DNA of 5,127 nt, from positions 1-5,127 of the forward strand of contig CALBMW010000584.1 in NCBI GenBank assembly GCA_937896275.1, given 5' to 3'. A program made the translations under genes and the position numbers. The notes under the pieces are model-generated. The model saw only the letters and a list, made by a program, of their open reading frames with translations. It searched no databases and had not been told where the DNA came from. This DNA is from an uncultured Myxococcales bacterium. Its GTDB lineage: Bacteria > Myxococcota_A > Bradymonadia > UBA7976 > UBA1532. This document shows, one piece after another, positions 1-4,968 of the stretch. How positions within the stretch are numbered: the stretch's first letter is position 1; every line of letters begins with the position of its first letter.

Positions 1-60
1 GCGTCACCGGCCGTCGCGTCACCGGCCGTCGCGTCACCGGCCGTCGCGTCACCGGTTGTC
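1..60 (-). repeat. 15-bp in-frame tandem repeat encoding ATAGD pentads
   Basis: Three identical 15-bp units (gcgtcaccggccgtc on the plus strand) lie at 1-15, 16-30 and 31-45, and a fourth at 46-60 differs by two bases. They encode D-A-T-A-G pentapeptides in the lipoprotein stalk. The array touches the window edge and so may be longer. Perfect short units of this kind can change number by replication slippage without breaking the reading frame. Confidence 0.9.
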
Positions 61-212
61 CCGTCACGCCCGGCGGCGTCCGGTGCGCCCGCGTCCCCGC
101 CCACCGCGCCGTCGGTGCGGCCGCCGTCGGCCCCTCCGTCCAGATCGCCCCCCGCGTCGTCACACGCCCCCACCGCGGCGGCGAGACACAGAAGCATGGT
201 CAGGCGCTTCAC
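1..212 (-). CDS. Putative lipoprotein with pentapeptide stalk, partial (3' end outside window)
   Basis: The first 70 codons are present; the gene runs off the left edge. The N-terminus has Lys2-Arg3, a hydrophobic stretch (residues 4-16) and a lipobox VGAC with Cys17, which indicates export and lipid attachment. Asp18-Asp19 follow; in enterobacteria Asp at +2 retains lipoproteins at the inner membrane, but sorting rules may differ here. The rest is a Gly/Ala/Asp-rich linker that passes into ATAGD pentads (residues 56-70) and continues past the edge. The start is GTG at 212-210, chosen because it overlaps the TGA of the preceding gene (GTGA) and has an AGGAAGGGGG Shine-Dalgarno-like run just upstream. 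An internal ATG (197-195) is an alternative but would remove the basic N-terminal residues of the signal. It is probably co-transcribed and translationally coupled with the gene ending at 209. Its function cannot be told because the globular part is missing. A lipoprotein call is fairly secure. Confidence 0.72.
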   Translation of the reverse strand, partial: MKRLTMLLCLAAAVGACDDAGGDLDGGADGGRTDGAVGGDAGAPDAAGRDGTTGDATAGDATAGDATAGD

Positions 213-1573
213 GGCGCACCCCCTTCCTGAGCCCCATCCTCGATGCCGATTGCGAGCCGCATCGCGCCCTCCCGACCGTTCATGGAGCGCAGCGCGATCG
301 GGACGGCCGTCGTCTCGCCCTGGCACTCGACCTCGATGCCGTGCGACCCCGGCGGCCCGAGCCCCGTGACGTCACCGACGTCGGCCTCGACGAAGCCGAC
401 CGGCGTGAGCACCAGCCTGGCCCCGCAGGGCGCCTCCACCTGCCCGACGACCCCATCCCGAGGCACCGCCACCAGCCCGGCCGGCGCGTCCCAGTCGAGG
501 ACCAGCCCGTCGAGCGCCACCCGCGGCGGTGGCACGGCGTCCACGCCGGCGGGCCACAGCGACACCGGCTCGGCGAGGTCGAGGATCGTGGCCGCGTACC
601 ATCGCTCGGCGACGAACCTCCAGCCGCTCGAGAAGCCCGGCGCGGCGTGCGTGACCCCGCGATCCGCGCGGAGCCACGCCGAGCGCACCAGCGCCACCGT
701 CCCCGGCATGTCGGGCACGCCCGGCACGGTCCACGCCTCGGCGCCCGCCTCCGCTGGCGCCAGCCAGATGCGCTGCGGCCCCGTCGCGGGCTCGAAGAGG
801 ATCCACCACCGACCAGGTCCGAGGTCCAGGTTCGACGCGCCCTGCGCGATCAGCGCCAGCGTGGCCTGCCCGACCGGCAGCGTGACCAGCGCCGTCCGCG
901 ACAGGCCATCCCCTCCCGCGATGACGCGCGCCGCGATCACCTCGGCGTCGACCCCATCGGGCCGCAGCCGGGCGGTCGCCAGCGCGGCAGGGCAAAGCTC
1001 CTCGGACACGTCGACGGGGCGCTCGGGCACCAGGTGCTCGACCCGGATCTCGGAGACCCGCGGCGGAGGCTGGACCCGGTCGTCCAGGGCCAGCTCGGGC
1101 TCGGCGAAGCCCGGCGGCAGGTGCGTCTCCCACGTGCCCTCCCACTCGAGCGCGATGATCGGTCGCGCCCCCGGATCGCCCGACGGGCACGGCAGCGCGG
1201 CGTCCCGGGGCTGGCCGGCGTCGGGTGGAGCGGCGGCCGAGGCGTCCGACTGAGCGGCGTCGAGCGGAGAGGCGTCCGACGGGCCGGCGTCCGACTGGCT
1301 GGCGTCCGACTGGCCGGCGTCCGACTGGCCGGCGTCCGACGGGGTGGCGTCCGACGGGGTGGCGTCCGACGGGGTGGCGTCCGACTGCCCGGCGTCCGAC
1401 GGGCCGGCGTCCGACGGCGTCGCGTCAAACCTCGAGCTCGCGTCCGCGACCGCGCTGGCGTCGGCCGCGTCACCGGCCGAAGCCTCTGCGCCGCCATCGA
1501 CCGGGTCCGCGCCGCCGTTGCAGCCCCACGCGGCCAGCAACCCGACGAACGCCAAGATCCCTTGTCGGCTCAC
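209..1573 (-). CDS. Putative secreted lipoprotein with Ala/Ser/Asp pentapeptide stalk and unrecognised C-terminal domain
   Basis: The 454-residue product starts with a hydrophobic signal (residues 5-16) ending in AAWGC. Cys18 is the likely lipidated residue, although -3 is Ala rather than Leu, so the lipobox is imperfect. Residues 19-125 are low-complexity; residues 51-110 are twelve A-x-x-S-D-type pentads (ATPSD, AGQSD, AGPSD; one ends LD). Residues 126-454 look globular and beta-rich, with four cysteines (129, 194, 383, 417) that could form two disulfides outside the cytoplasm, and Trp-rich stretches such as GRWWILFEP. I do not recognise this domain. The GTG start at 1573-1571 is chosen because an AAGGGGG run lies 4 nt upstream and the signal peptide follows at once. 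The same frame stays open upstream to 1933, but only by translating the palindrome array, so that extension is rejected. The stop overlaps the next gene's GTG, which suggests an operon. Anchored envelope protein is well supported; its role is unknown. Confidence 0.8.
   Translation of the reverse strand: MSRQGILAFVGLLAAWGCNGGADPVDGGAEASAGDAADASAVADASSRFDATPSDAGPSDAGQSDATPSDATPSDATPSDAGQSDAGQSDASQSDAGPSDASPLDAAQSDASAAAPPDAGQPRDAALPCPSGDPGARPIIALEWEGTWETHLPPGFAEPELALDDRVQPPPRVSEIRVEHLVPERPVDVSEELCPAALATARLRPDGVDAEVIAARVIAGGDGLSRTALVTLPVGQATLALIAQGASNLDLGPGRWWILFEPATGPQRIWLAPAEAGAEAWTVPGVPDMPGTVALVRSAWLRADRGVTHAAPGFSSGWRFVAERWYAATILDLAEPVSLWPAGVDAVPPPRVALDGLVLDWDAPAGLVAVPRDGVVGQVEAPCGARLVLTPVGFVEADVGDVTGLGPPGSHGIEVECQGETTAVPIALRSMNGREGAMRLAIGIEDGAQEGGAP
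1244..1423 (-). repeat. 15-bp in-frame tandem repeats encoding twelve A-x-x-S-D pentads
   Basis: Twelve consecutive 15-bp units within the 454-residue lipoprotein gene encode pentapeptides ending in Ser-Asp (one ends Leu-Asp). Several units are identical at DNA level, for example gcgtccgacggggtg three times in a row around 1336-1380. The regular Ala/Asp/Ser composition suggests a flexible, acidic spacer between the lipid anchor and the C-terminal domain. Identical neighbouring units point to recent slippage or unequal exchange. Confidence 0.9.
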
Positions 1574-1597
1574 GCTGCCCCCTTTTCCTTCGGTCGA

Positions 1598-1619
1598 GCG
1601 CCAGCATCCTCGCTGGCGC
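1598..1619 (-). promoter_or_regulatory. 8-bp-stem hairpin in the leader of the 454-residue lipoprotein gene
   Basis: Arms gcgccagc (1598-1605) and gctggcgc (1612-1619) are perfect inverted repeats around a 6-nt loop. On the minus strand the loop reads GAGGAT. The hairpin ends 24 nt before the GTG start, just ahead of the purine-rich ribosome-binding run. There is no T-tract, so it is not a classical intrinsic terminator. It may be a leader structure or operator. A role is inference; the inverted repeat is directly visible. Confidence 0.45.
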
Positions 1620-1657
1620 GCGCCGGACGCAACGAGTACCTCGGCCCGGACAGTCCC

Positions 1658-1752
1658 GACTCGGACCTGTGGCTGACCGTCCGGACGCAGAATCCCTCGC
1701 CGGGGCCATCGGCGTGGGCGCCACGGGCGTCGACGCCGCCGCCGCCGTCGCA
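1658..1752 (-). pseudogene. Relic of the N-terminal region of a MopE-like lipoprotein gene (paralog of the 4907-2076 gene)
   Basis: Read on the minus strand this fragment gives CDGGGGVDARGAHADGP, continuing to VRTVSHRSES. It aligns with residues 26-58 of the large lipoprotein (CDDGGGSVDACGASADCP, continuing to VQTVCYGSES) with one codon missing. By hand, about 59 of 77 aligned bases match between 1658-1734 and 4735-4811. Cysteines 36, 42 and 53 of the large protein are replaced by Arg, Gly and Ser, while the lipid-type Cys and Cys48 remain. No signal peptide is found upstream, because the palindrome array begins within 5 bp, and similarity stops before the Asp-rich repeats. This looks like a truncated, decayed duplicate. 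The frame stays open to a TGA at 1572-1570, so a rearranged short gene is a less likely alternative. Confidence 0.7.
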
Positions 1753-1756
1753 CGCG

Positions 1757-1836
1757 GGCAAGGGCCGGACGGCAAAGAAGTGCCTGGCACTTCTTCGGCA
1801 AGGGCCGGACAGCAAAGAAGTGCCTGGCACTTCTTC
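1757..1836. repeat. 40-bp direct tandem duplication at the edge of the palindrome array
   Basis: 1757-1796 and 1797-1836 match at 39 of 40 bases (g1771 versus a1811). Each half has a ggcaagggccggac lead segment and one palindrome. The lead segment is absent from the other four units, so this duplication included non-palindromic DNA next to the gene relic. Confidence 0.9.
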
Positions 1837-1982
1837 CGGGGCAAAGAAGTGCCTGGCACTTCTTCCGGGGCAAAGAAGTGCCAGGCACTTCTTCCGGCAG
1901 CAAAGAAGTGCCTGGCACTTCTTCCGGCAGCACTTCTTCCGGGGCAAAGAAGTGCCAGGCACTTCTTCCGGCAGCACTTCTT
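1757..1982. repeat. Array of six 21-nt perfect palindromes plus two half-sites (REP/BIME-like)
   Basis: Each unit is AAGAAGTGCC, one central base, then GGCACTTCTT: a 10-bp-arm perfect inverted repeat. Full copies lie at 1775-1795, 1815-1835, 1844-1864, 1873-1893, 1903-1923 and 1947-1967. The central base is T in copies 1, 2, 3 and 5 and A in copies 4 and 6. Half-sites gcacttctt lie at 1930-1938 and 1974-1982. Every unit has the same flanks (GCA on the left, C(C)GG on the right), so all are in one orientation. Centre spacings of 40, 29, 29, 30 and 44 bp are mostly not multiples of three, which argues against coding. The array lies between two same-strand genes and would form strong hairpins in a read-through RNA. 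REP-type elements moved by REP-associated (Y1) transposases are the nearest known class; none is encoded here. Confidence 0.88.
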
Positions 1983-2075
1983 CCGGCACCGCTTCCGGGT
2001 ACACCCTACGGGGCTGGTCGATGCGCCACGGCCTTCCGTTCGGGCGCCGGCCCGGGACACCCGTGCGCGCCCTCC

Positions 2076-4907
2076 TCAGATGCCGGCACACCCGGCGTCG
2101 CCCACGACGCGCACGTCGTCGATCAGCACCCGGTAGGCGAGGTTGTTCGCGCACACGCCGGTCGCGCTCACATCGAAGCGCAGATCGACCACCGGCGACT
2201 GCTCGAGGGGTGACACGCACTGGCGAAACTCGGCCCATTGACCGCTGGCGACGTCCGGCGTCGATCGGAGGACCGCGGTGGTCCCGACCGAGACGCCGAA
2301 CCGACCCGACGCATTGCCCTGGGCGCGGAACACGATCGCCCGACCCGCGCGCACCGCGCCGGGCGCGACGCGACCCGCCACCCCGCCGCCGGTGCCGCAC
2401 CCGGCCGCTCCTTGCAGCGCGGTCACGGTGTTGCCGCGGTCGCTCGGATCGAGCGCCGGCCGCGCGTCGCCGGACGGCACCCAGGCGTTGAGGCCGAAGC
2501 CGAAGTCGCCGTTCGAGTCCAGCAGGCCGCCGGCACGACCGGGGCAGCCCGCGACGCGCTCCAGGCGCACGTCGTCGACGAAGAACTGCGATCCCGTGAC
2601 CGCCGCGCAGCCGCCCGTGCCGCCTGGCGCCTGGATCCGCACCCCGATGACCCGACCGTTGGCCTCCGGGGGCACGCAGACCGCCGCCTCGGTCCAACCG
2701 TTCGGGTTGGGGAAGGCCCGCCCCGATGCTGGGAAGACATCGTCGATCACCGTCCCCAAGGCATCGGCGGGCGCCCCGGTCGCGCGATGGACAATGCCCC
2801 AGCCCGGCGCGCCGACGGCCAACGGCACCGACACCTTCGTGGCCAGGCTGGCCCCTCCACCGCACTGCGCGACCGGCGTGGTGAGGCGCGCCGCCATCTG
2901 CCGCTCGAAGGGATCGAGCTGGACGGTCGTGTCGCCGACGACGTCCCAGCCCAACAGCGCGCGGTCGAAGGCACCGTTGCCCGCGCGCACGGCCCCCAGC
3001 CGCGGGCACACCGTGTCATCGACGCGCTCGATGGCCGGCGCCTCGATGCCGACCGCCGCGAAGGCGCATCCGCTGCCCGGCTCGAACGTGAAGATCGCGG
3101 GCTGCCGGTACGCGCCCTCGCCCAGGCAAGCGTCGAGGTCCACCGGCGCGCCGGCGCCGCTGCTGAAGGGCGGCCCGATGGGCCCGGCCGCGACGCTCAC
3201 GAAGTGATGCGCGAACTGCTCGCCGTCGCAATCGGGGCAGTCAGCGGTCCAGCGCAGCCGCAGCGGCGAGCACGAAGCGTCGAGTCGGTCGAAGGCCTGC
3301 GCGTCGCTCACCGCGCGCGCGGCGCAGACGTCGAGGGCGAAGCTGCTCGGGCCGCTCCACGGGATGGGCGCGAAGGGGACCTCGTCGACGGCCCCGTCAC
3401 AGTCCTCGTCGAGCCCACCGCAGAGCTCGACCCCCGGCTGGGGCGGGTTCGCGACCGTGCAGGTTCGACCCCCAGCGCGGTCGCAGGACCACTGACCGGC
3501 CGCCTCGCACGCGCCCACGCCCCCCATGCACCGGCCGCCCACGTCGAAGTCCTCGTCGACGGCGCCATCACAGTCGTCATCGACGGCGTCGCAGGCCTCG
3601 GCCCTCGGCACGGGTGGCCGCACGCGCAGGGCGCACGCCACGTCGCCGCCGGCGTCGCATGCCACGACGCCCACGACCTCGCACACCCCCAGGCCCACCT
3701 GGCATGCGCCCGCGAGGGGCACGCCCGCCAGCATCAGCCCCTCGTCGACCGAGCCATCACAGTCGTCGTCCGCGCCGTTGCAGGCCTCGACGCCGGCCAG
3801 CGCTGGCAACGCGCTGCACACGCCCCCCCCGTCCGGGCCGCAGACCACCTCGCCCGCGGCTCGACAGACGCCCTCCCCCGCCGTGCACGCGGCGCCCAGG
3901 CCCAGGTCCTCGTCGACCACCCCGTCGCAGTCATCGTCGGCGCCGTTGCAGGTCTCGACCCCCGCGCCGCTCACCTCGGCGTCGCAGATCACCTCGCCGT
4001 CCGGACCACAGATGCGTGTCCCGCGCGCCTCACAGGCCCCGCGGCCCACGACGCAGGGCTCCTCCTTGCCCAGATCCTCGTCCACCTCGCCGTCACAGTC
4101 GTTGTCGCGATCGTCGCACGCCTCGACCGCGGCCGCCGCGCCCGACGCCTCGCACAGGGTCGCGCCGTCGGCGGAACACGCCACGACGCCCTCGACCGCG
4201 CACGCCCCCACCCCGACCACGCACGCGTCGCCCAGCCCCATCGCCTCGTCCACCTCGCCGTCACAGTCGTCGTCGGCGCCATTGCACGTCTCGGCCGCCG
4301 GCGCGCCGATCGGGGCGCTGCACTCGACGCCCCTCCCGTCGGCGGTGCAGGCGCGCACCCCGTTCGCGGCGCAGGCCCCCACGCCGGCTGCGCACGCGGC
4401 GCCCACGTCGTCGAAGCCCTCGTCGGTGAGGCCATCGCCGTCGTCGTCGCGACCGTTGCAGACCTCTGCGGCGCCGCCGGGGCAGGAAGGATCCAGGTTG
4501 CAGGGGTCAGCCTGATCGGGCACGCCGTCGTCGTCCGCGTCCTCGGTCGCGCTCTCGAGCGCGTCGGCCTGGCCATCGCCGTCGCTGTCGGGCGCCTCGG
4601 CCAACCCTTCGCGCGGCGCGTACACCAGCTCGTCACCGTCCGGCCGCCCGTCGCCGTCGGTGTCGGCGCGCGCGCGGTCGGTGCCCAGCACGTCCTCGAC
4701 GCCATCGGGCACGCCGTCCCCATCGCCGTCGACCGACTCGGAGCCGTAGCAGACGGTCTGGACGCAGACCGCCTCGCGGGGGCAATCCGCGCTGGCACCG
4801 CAGGCGTCCACGCTGCCGCCGCCGTCGTCGCAGCCCGAGAGCGCCAGCGCGAGCAGCAGGTGGATGAGGTGAGCGGGCGGCCTCGGGGAGATGGCTGGGG
4901 TTCGCAT
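2076..4907 (-). CDS. Large MopE-like lipoprotein with TSP3-type repeats and C-terminal beta-sandwich-like modules
   Basis: The 943-residue product has a signal peptide (hydrophobic residues 14-25) ending in a good lipobox LSGC, with Cys26 lipidated. Residues 27-58 are Cys-rich. Residues 60-134 hold four D-x-D-x-D-G-x-x-D type segments like thrombospondin type 3 calcium sites. Residues 148-509 carry seven motifs of the type C-N-G-x-D-D-D-C-D-G-x-V-D-E, the 'putative metal-binding' motif named after MopE of Methylococcus. Between motifs run spacers with GVGAC and CxxDGxxxC patterns. Residues 510-635 are Cys-containing and unassigned. Residues about 636-790 and 791-943 are two divergent copies of an NGxF-x-x-x-L-x-x-W to FVDDVRL/VLIDDVRV module resembling CBM4/9-type beta-sandwiches. 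ATG 4907-4905 is chosen because AGGA lies 8 nt upstream and the signal follows; in-frame ATGs at 4916 and 4970 lack spaced ribosome-binding sites. The protein is likely exposed at the cell surface; ligand and metal are not known. Homology to MopE is limited to the motif, so copper binding should not be assumed. Confidence 0.88.
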   Translation of the reverse strand: MRTPAISPRPPAHLIHLLLALALSGCDDGGGSVDACGASADCPREAVCVQTVCYGSESVDGDGDGVPDGVEDVLGTDRARADTDGDGRPDGDELVYAPREGLAEAPDSDGDGQADALESATEDADDDGVPDQADPCNLDPSCPGGAAEVCNGRDDDGDGLTDEGFDDVGAACAAGVGACAANGVRACTADGRGVECSAPIGAPAAETCNGADDDCDGEVDEAMGLGDACVVGVGACAVEGVVACSADGATLCEASGAAAAVEACDDRDNDCDGEVDEDLGKEEPCVVGRGACEARGTRICGPDGEVICDAEVSGAGVETCNGADDDCDGVVDEDLGLGAACTAGEGVCRAAGEVVCGPDGGGVCSALPALAGVEACNGADDDCDGSVDEGLMLAGVPLAGACQVGLGVCEVVGVVACDAGGDVACALRVRPPVPRAEACDAVDDDCDGAVDEDFDVGGRCMGGVGACEAAGQWSCDRAGGRTCTVANPPQPGVELCGGLDEDCDGAVDEVPFAPIPWSGPSSFALDVCAARAVSDAQAFDRLDASCSPLRLRWTADCPDCDGEQFAHHFVSVAAGPIGPPFSSGAGAPVDLDACLGEGAYRQPAIFTFEPGSGCAFAAVGIEAPAIERVDDTVCPRLGAVRAGNGAFDRALLGWDVVGDTTVQLDPFERQMAARLTTPVAQCGGGASLATKVSVPLAVGAPGWGIVHRATGAPADALGTVIDDVFPASGRAFPNPNGWTEAAVCVPPEANGRVIGVRIQAPGGTGGCAAVTGSQFFVDDVRLERVAGCPGRAGGLLDSNGDFGFGLNAWVPSGDARPALDPSDRGNTVTALQGAAGCGTGGGVAGRVAPGAVRAGRAIVFRAQGNASGRFGVSVGTTAVLRSTPDVASGQWAEFRQCVSPLEQSPVVDLRFDVSATGVCANNLAYRVLIDDVRVVGDAGCAGI
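2079..3002 (-). other. Two tandem C-terminal beta-sandwich-like modules of the large lipoprotein
   Basis: Module 1 (residues about 636-790) begins NGAFDRALLGWDVVGD and ends FFVDDVRLERVAGC. Module 2 (791-943) begins NGDFGFGLNAWVPSGD and ends VLIDDVRVVGDAGC. The shared opening (N-G-x-F, L, W, GD) and closing (V/I-DDVR) bracket about 150 residues each. This pattern is typical of CBM4/9-like or galactose-binding-like folds, where the closing strand often reads VDDVxL. Carbohydrate binding is an inference from the pattern; the aromatic ligand platform cannot be judged here. Confidence 0.6.
3381..4466 (-). repeat. Seven tandem MopE-type motif repeats (about 57 residues each)
   Basis: The first Cys of the motifs falls at residues 150, 208, 264, 320, 376, 439 and 496, giving spacings of 58, 56, 56, 56, 63 and 57. 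Motifs 2-7 keep D-x-D-C-D-G-x-V-D-E; motif 1 reads DDDGDGLTDE, with Gly in place of the second Cys. The first six motifs are each followed by a spacer with four cysteines in the order C...GxGxC...C...C. At DNA level the motif cores are very alike, for example tcgtcggcgcc(a/g)ttgca in several units, consistent with internal tandem duplication. Confidence 0.9.
4506..4730 (-). other. Thrombospondin type 3-like Asp-rich calcium-type segments
   Basis: Residues 60-134 of the large lipoprotein contain DGDGDGVPDGVED, DTDGDGRPDGDEL, DSDGDGQADALES and DADDDGVPDQADPC. This is the D-x-D-x-D-G-x-x-D/E spacing of TSP3/EF-hand-like calcium loops, common in surface proteins of this bacterial group. Calcium binding is inferred from the motif. 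Confidence 0.8.
4830..4907 (-). other. Lipoprotein signal peptide of the large MopE-like protein
   Basis: Residues 1-26: positive Arg residues at 2 and 9, hydrophobic core LIHLLLALAL, then SGC. The Cys26 codon lies at 4832-4830. Asp27-Asp28 follow, as also in the lipoprotein at the left edge. Confidence 0.85.
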
Positions 4908-4968
4908 GGCGCCCATCCTGCGACCGGCGCGGCTGCCTCGCAATGGACGAGGCGCTATTGTGCTGCCC
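4908..4968. promoter_or_regulatory. Divergent intergenic region with 6-bp inverted repeat
   Basis: This gap of only 61 bp separates two genes transcribed away from each other, so it must hold both promoters or parts of them. Arms gcctcg (4935-4940) and cgaggc (4948-4953) flank a 7-nt centre and could be an operator or a small hairpin. tattgt at 4956-4961 resembles a -10 box (4 of 6) for the plus-strand gene and would place the transcript start near its ATG. No convincing -35 box is seen on either strand. Confidence 0.4.

Noticed and set aside
1574..1933. N-terminal extension of the 454-residue lipoprotein to an ATG at 1933
   Set aside because: The extra 120 residues are translations of the palindrome array and the relic, would bury the signal peptide, and the GTG at 1573 has a good ribosome-binding run.
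1775..1967. Classical rho-independent terminators formed by the palindromes
   Set aside because: The hairpins are strong, but no run of T follows any of them on either strand beyond cttctt, which belongs to the arm. A termination role is left open but not called.
1757..1982. CRISPR array
   Set aside because: Units are 29-44 bp apart with nearly identical short linkers, so there are no unique spacers, and no cas genes are present.
1757..1982. Coding repeat (PGTS/KKCQALL-like peptides) across the palindromes
   Set aside because: Unit spacing of 40, 29, 29, 30 and 44 bp changes frame between units, so the same DNA is read in different frames. Conservation is in the inverted-repeat symmetry, not in a peptide.
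2041..2054. Intrinsic terminator after the large gene (cgggc/gcccg inverted repeat)
   Set aside because: The stem is only 5 bp in GC-rich DNA and no T-tract follows on the minus strand; such repeats are expected by chance here.
56..2491. 811-codon plus-strand open frame, Arg/Pro-rich
   Set aside because: It lies antisense to the lipoprotein genes, runs through the palindrome array, and has the Arg/Pro composition expected of an off-frame in GC-rich DNA. No domain or signal is visible.
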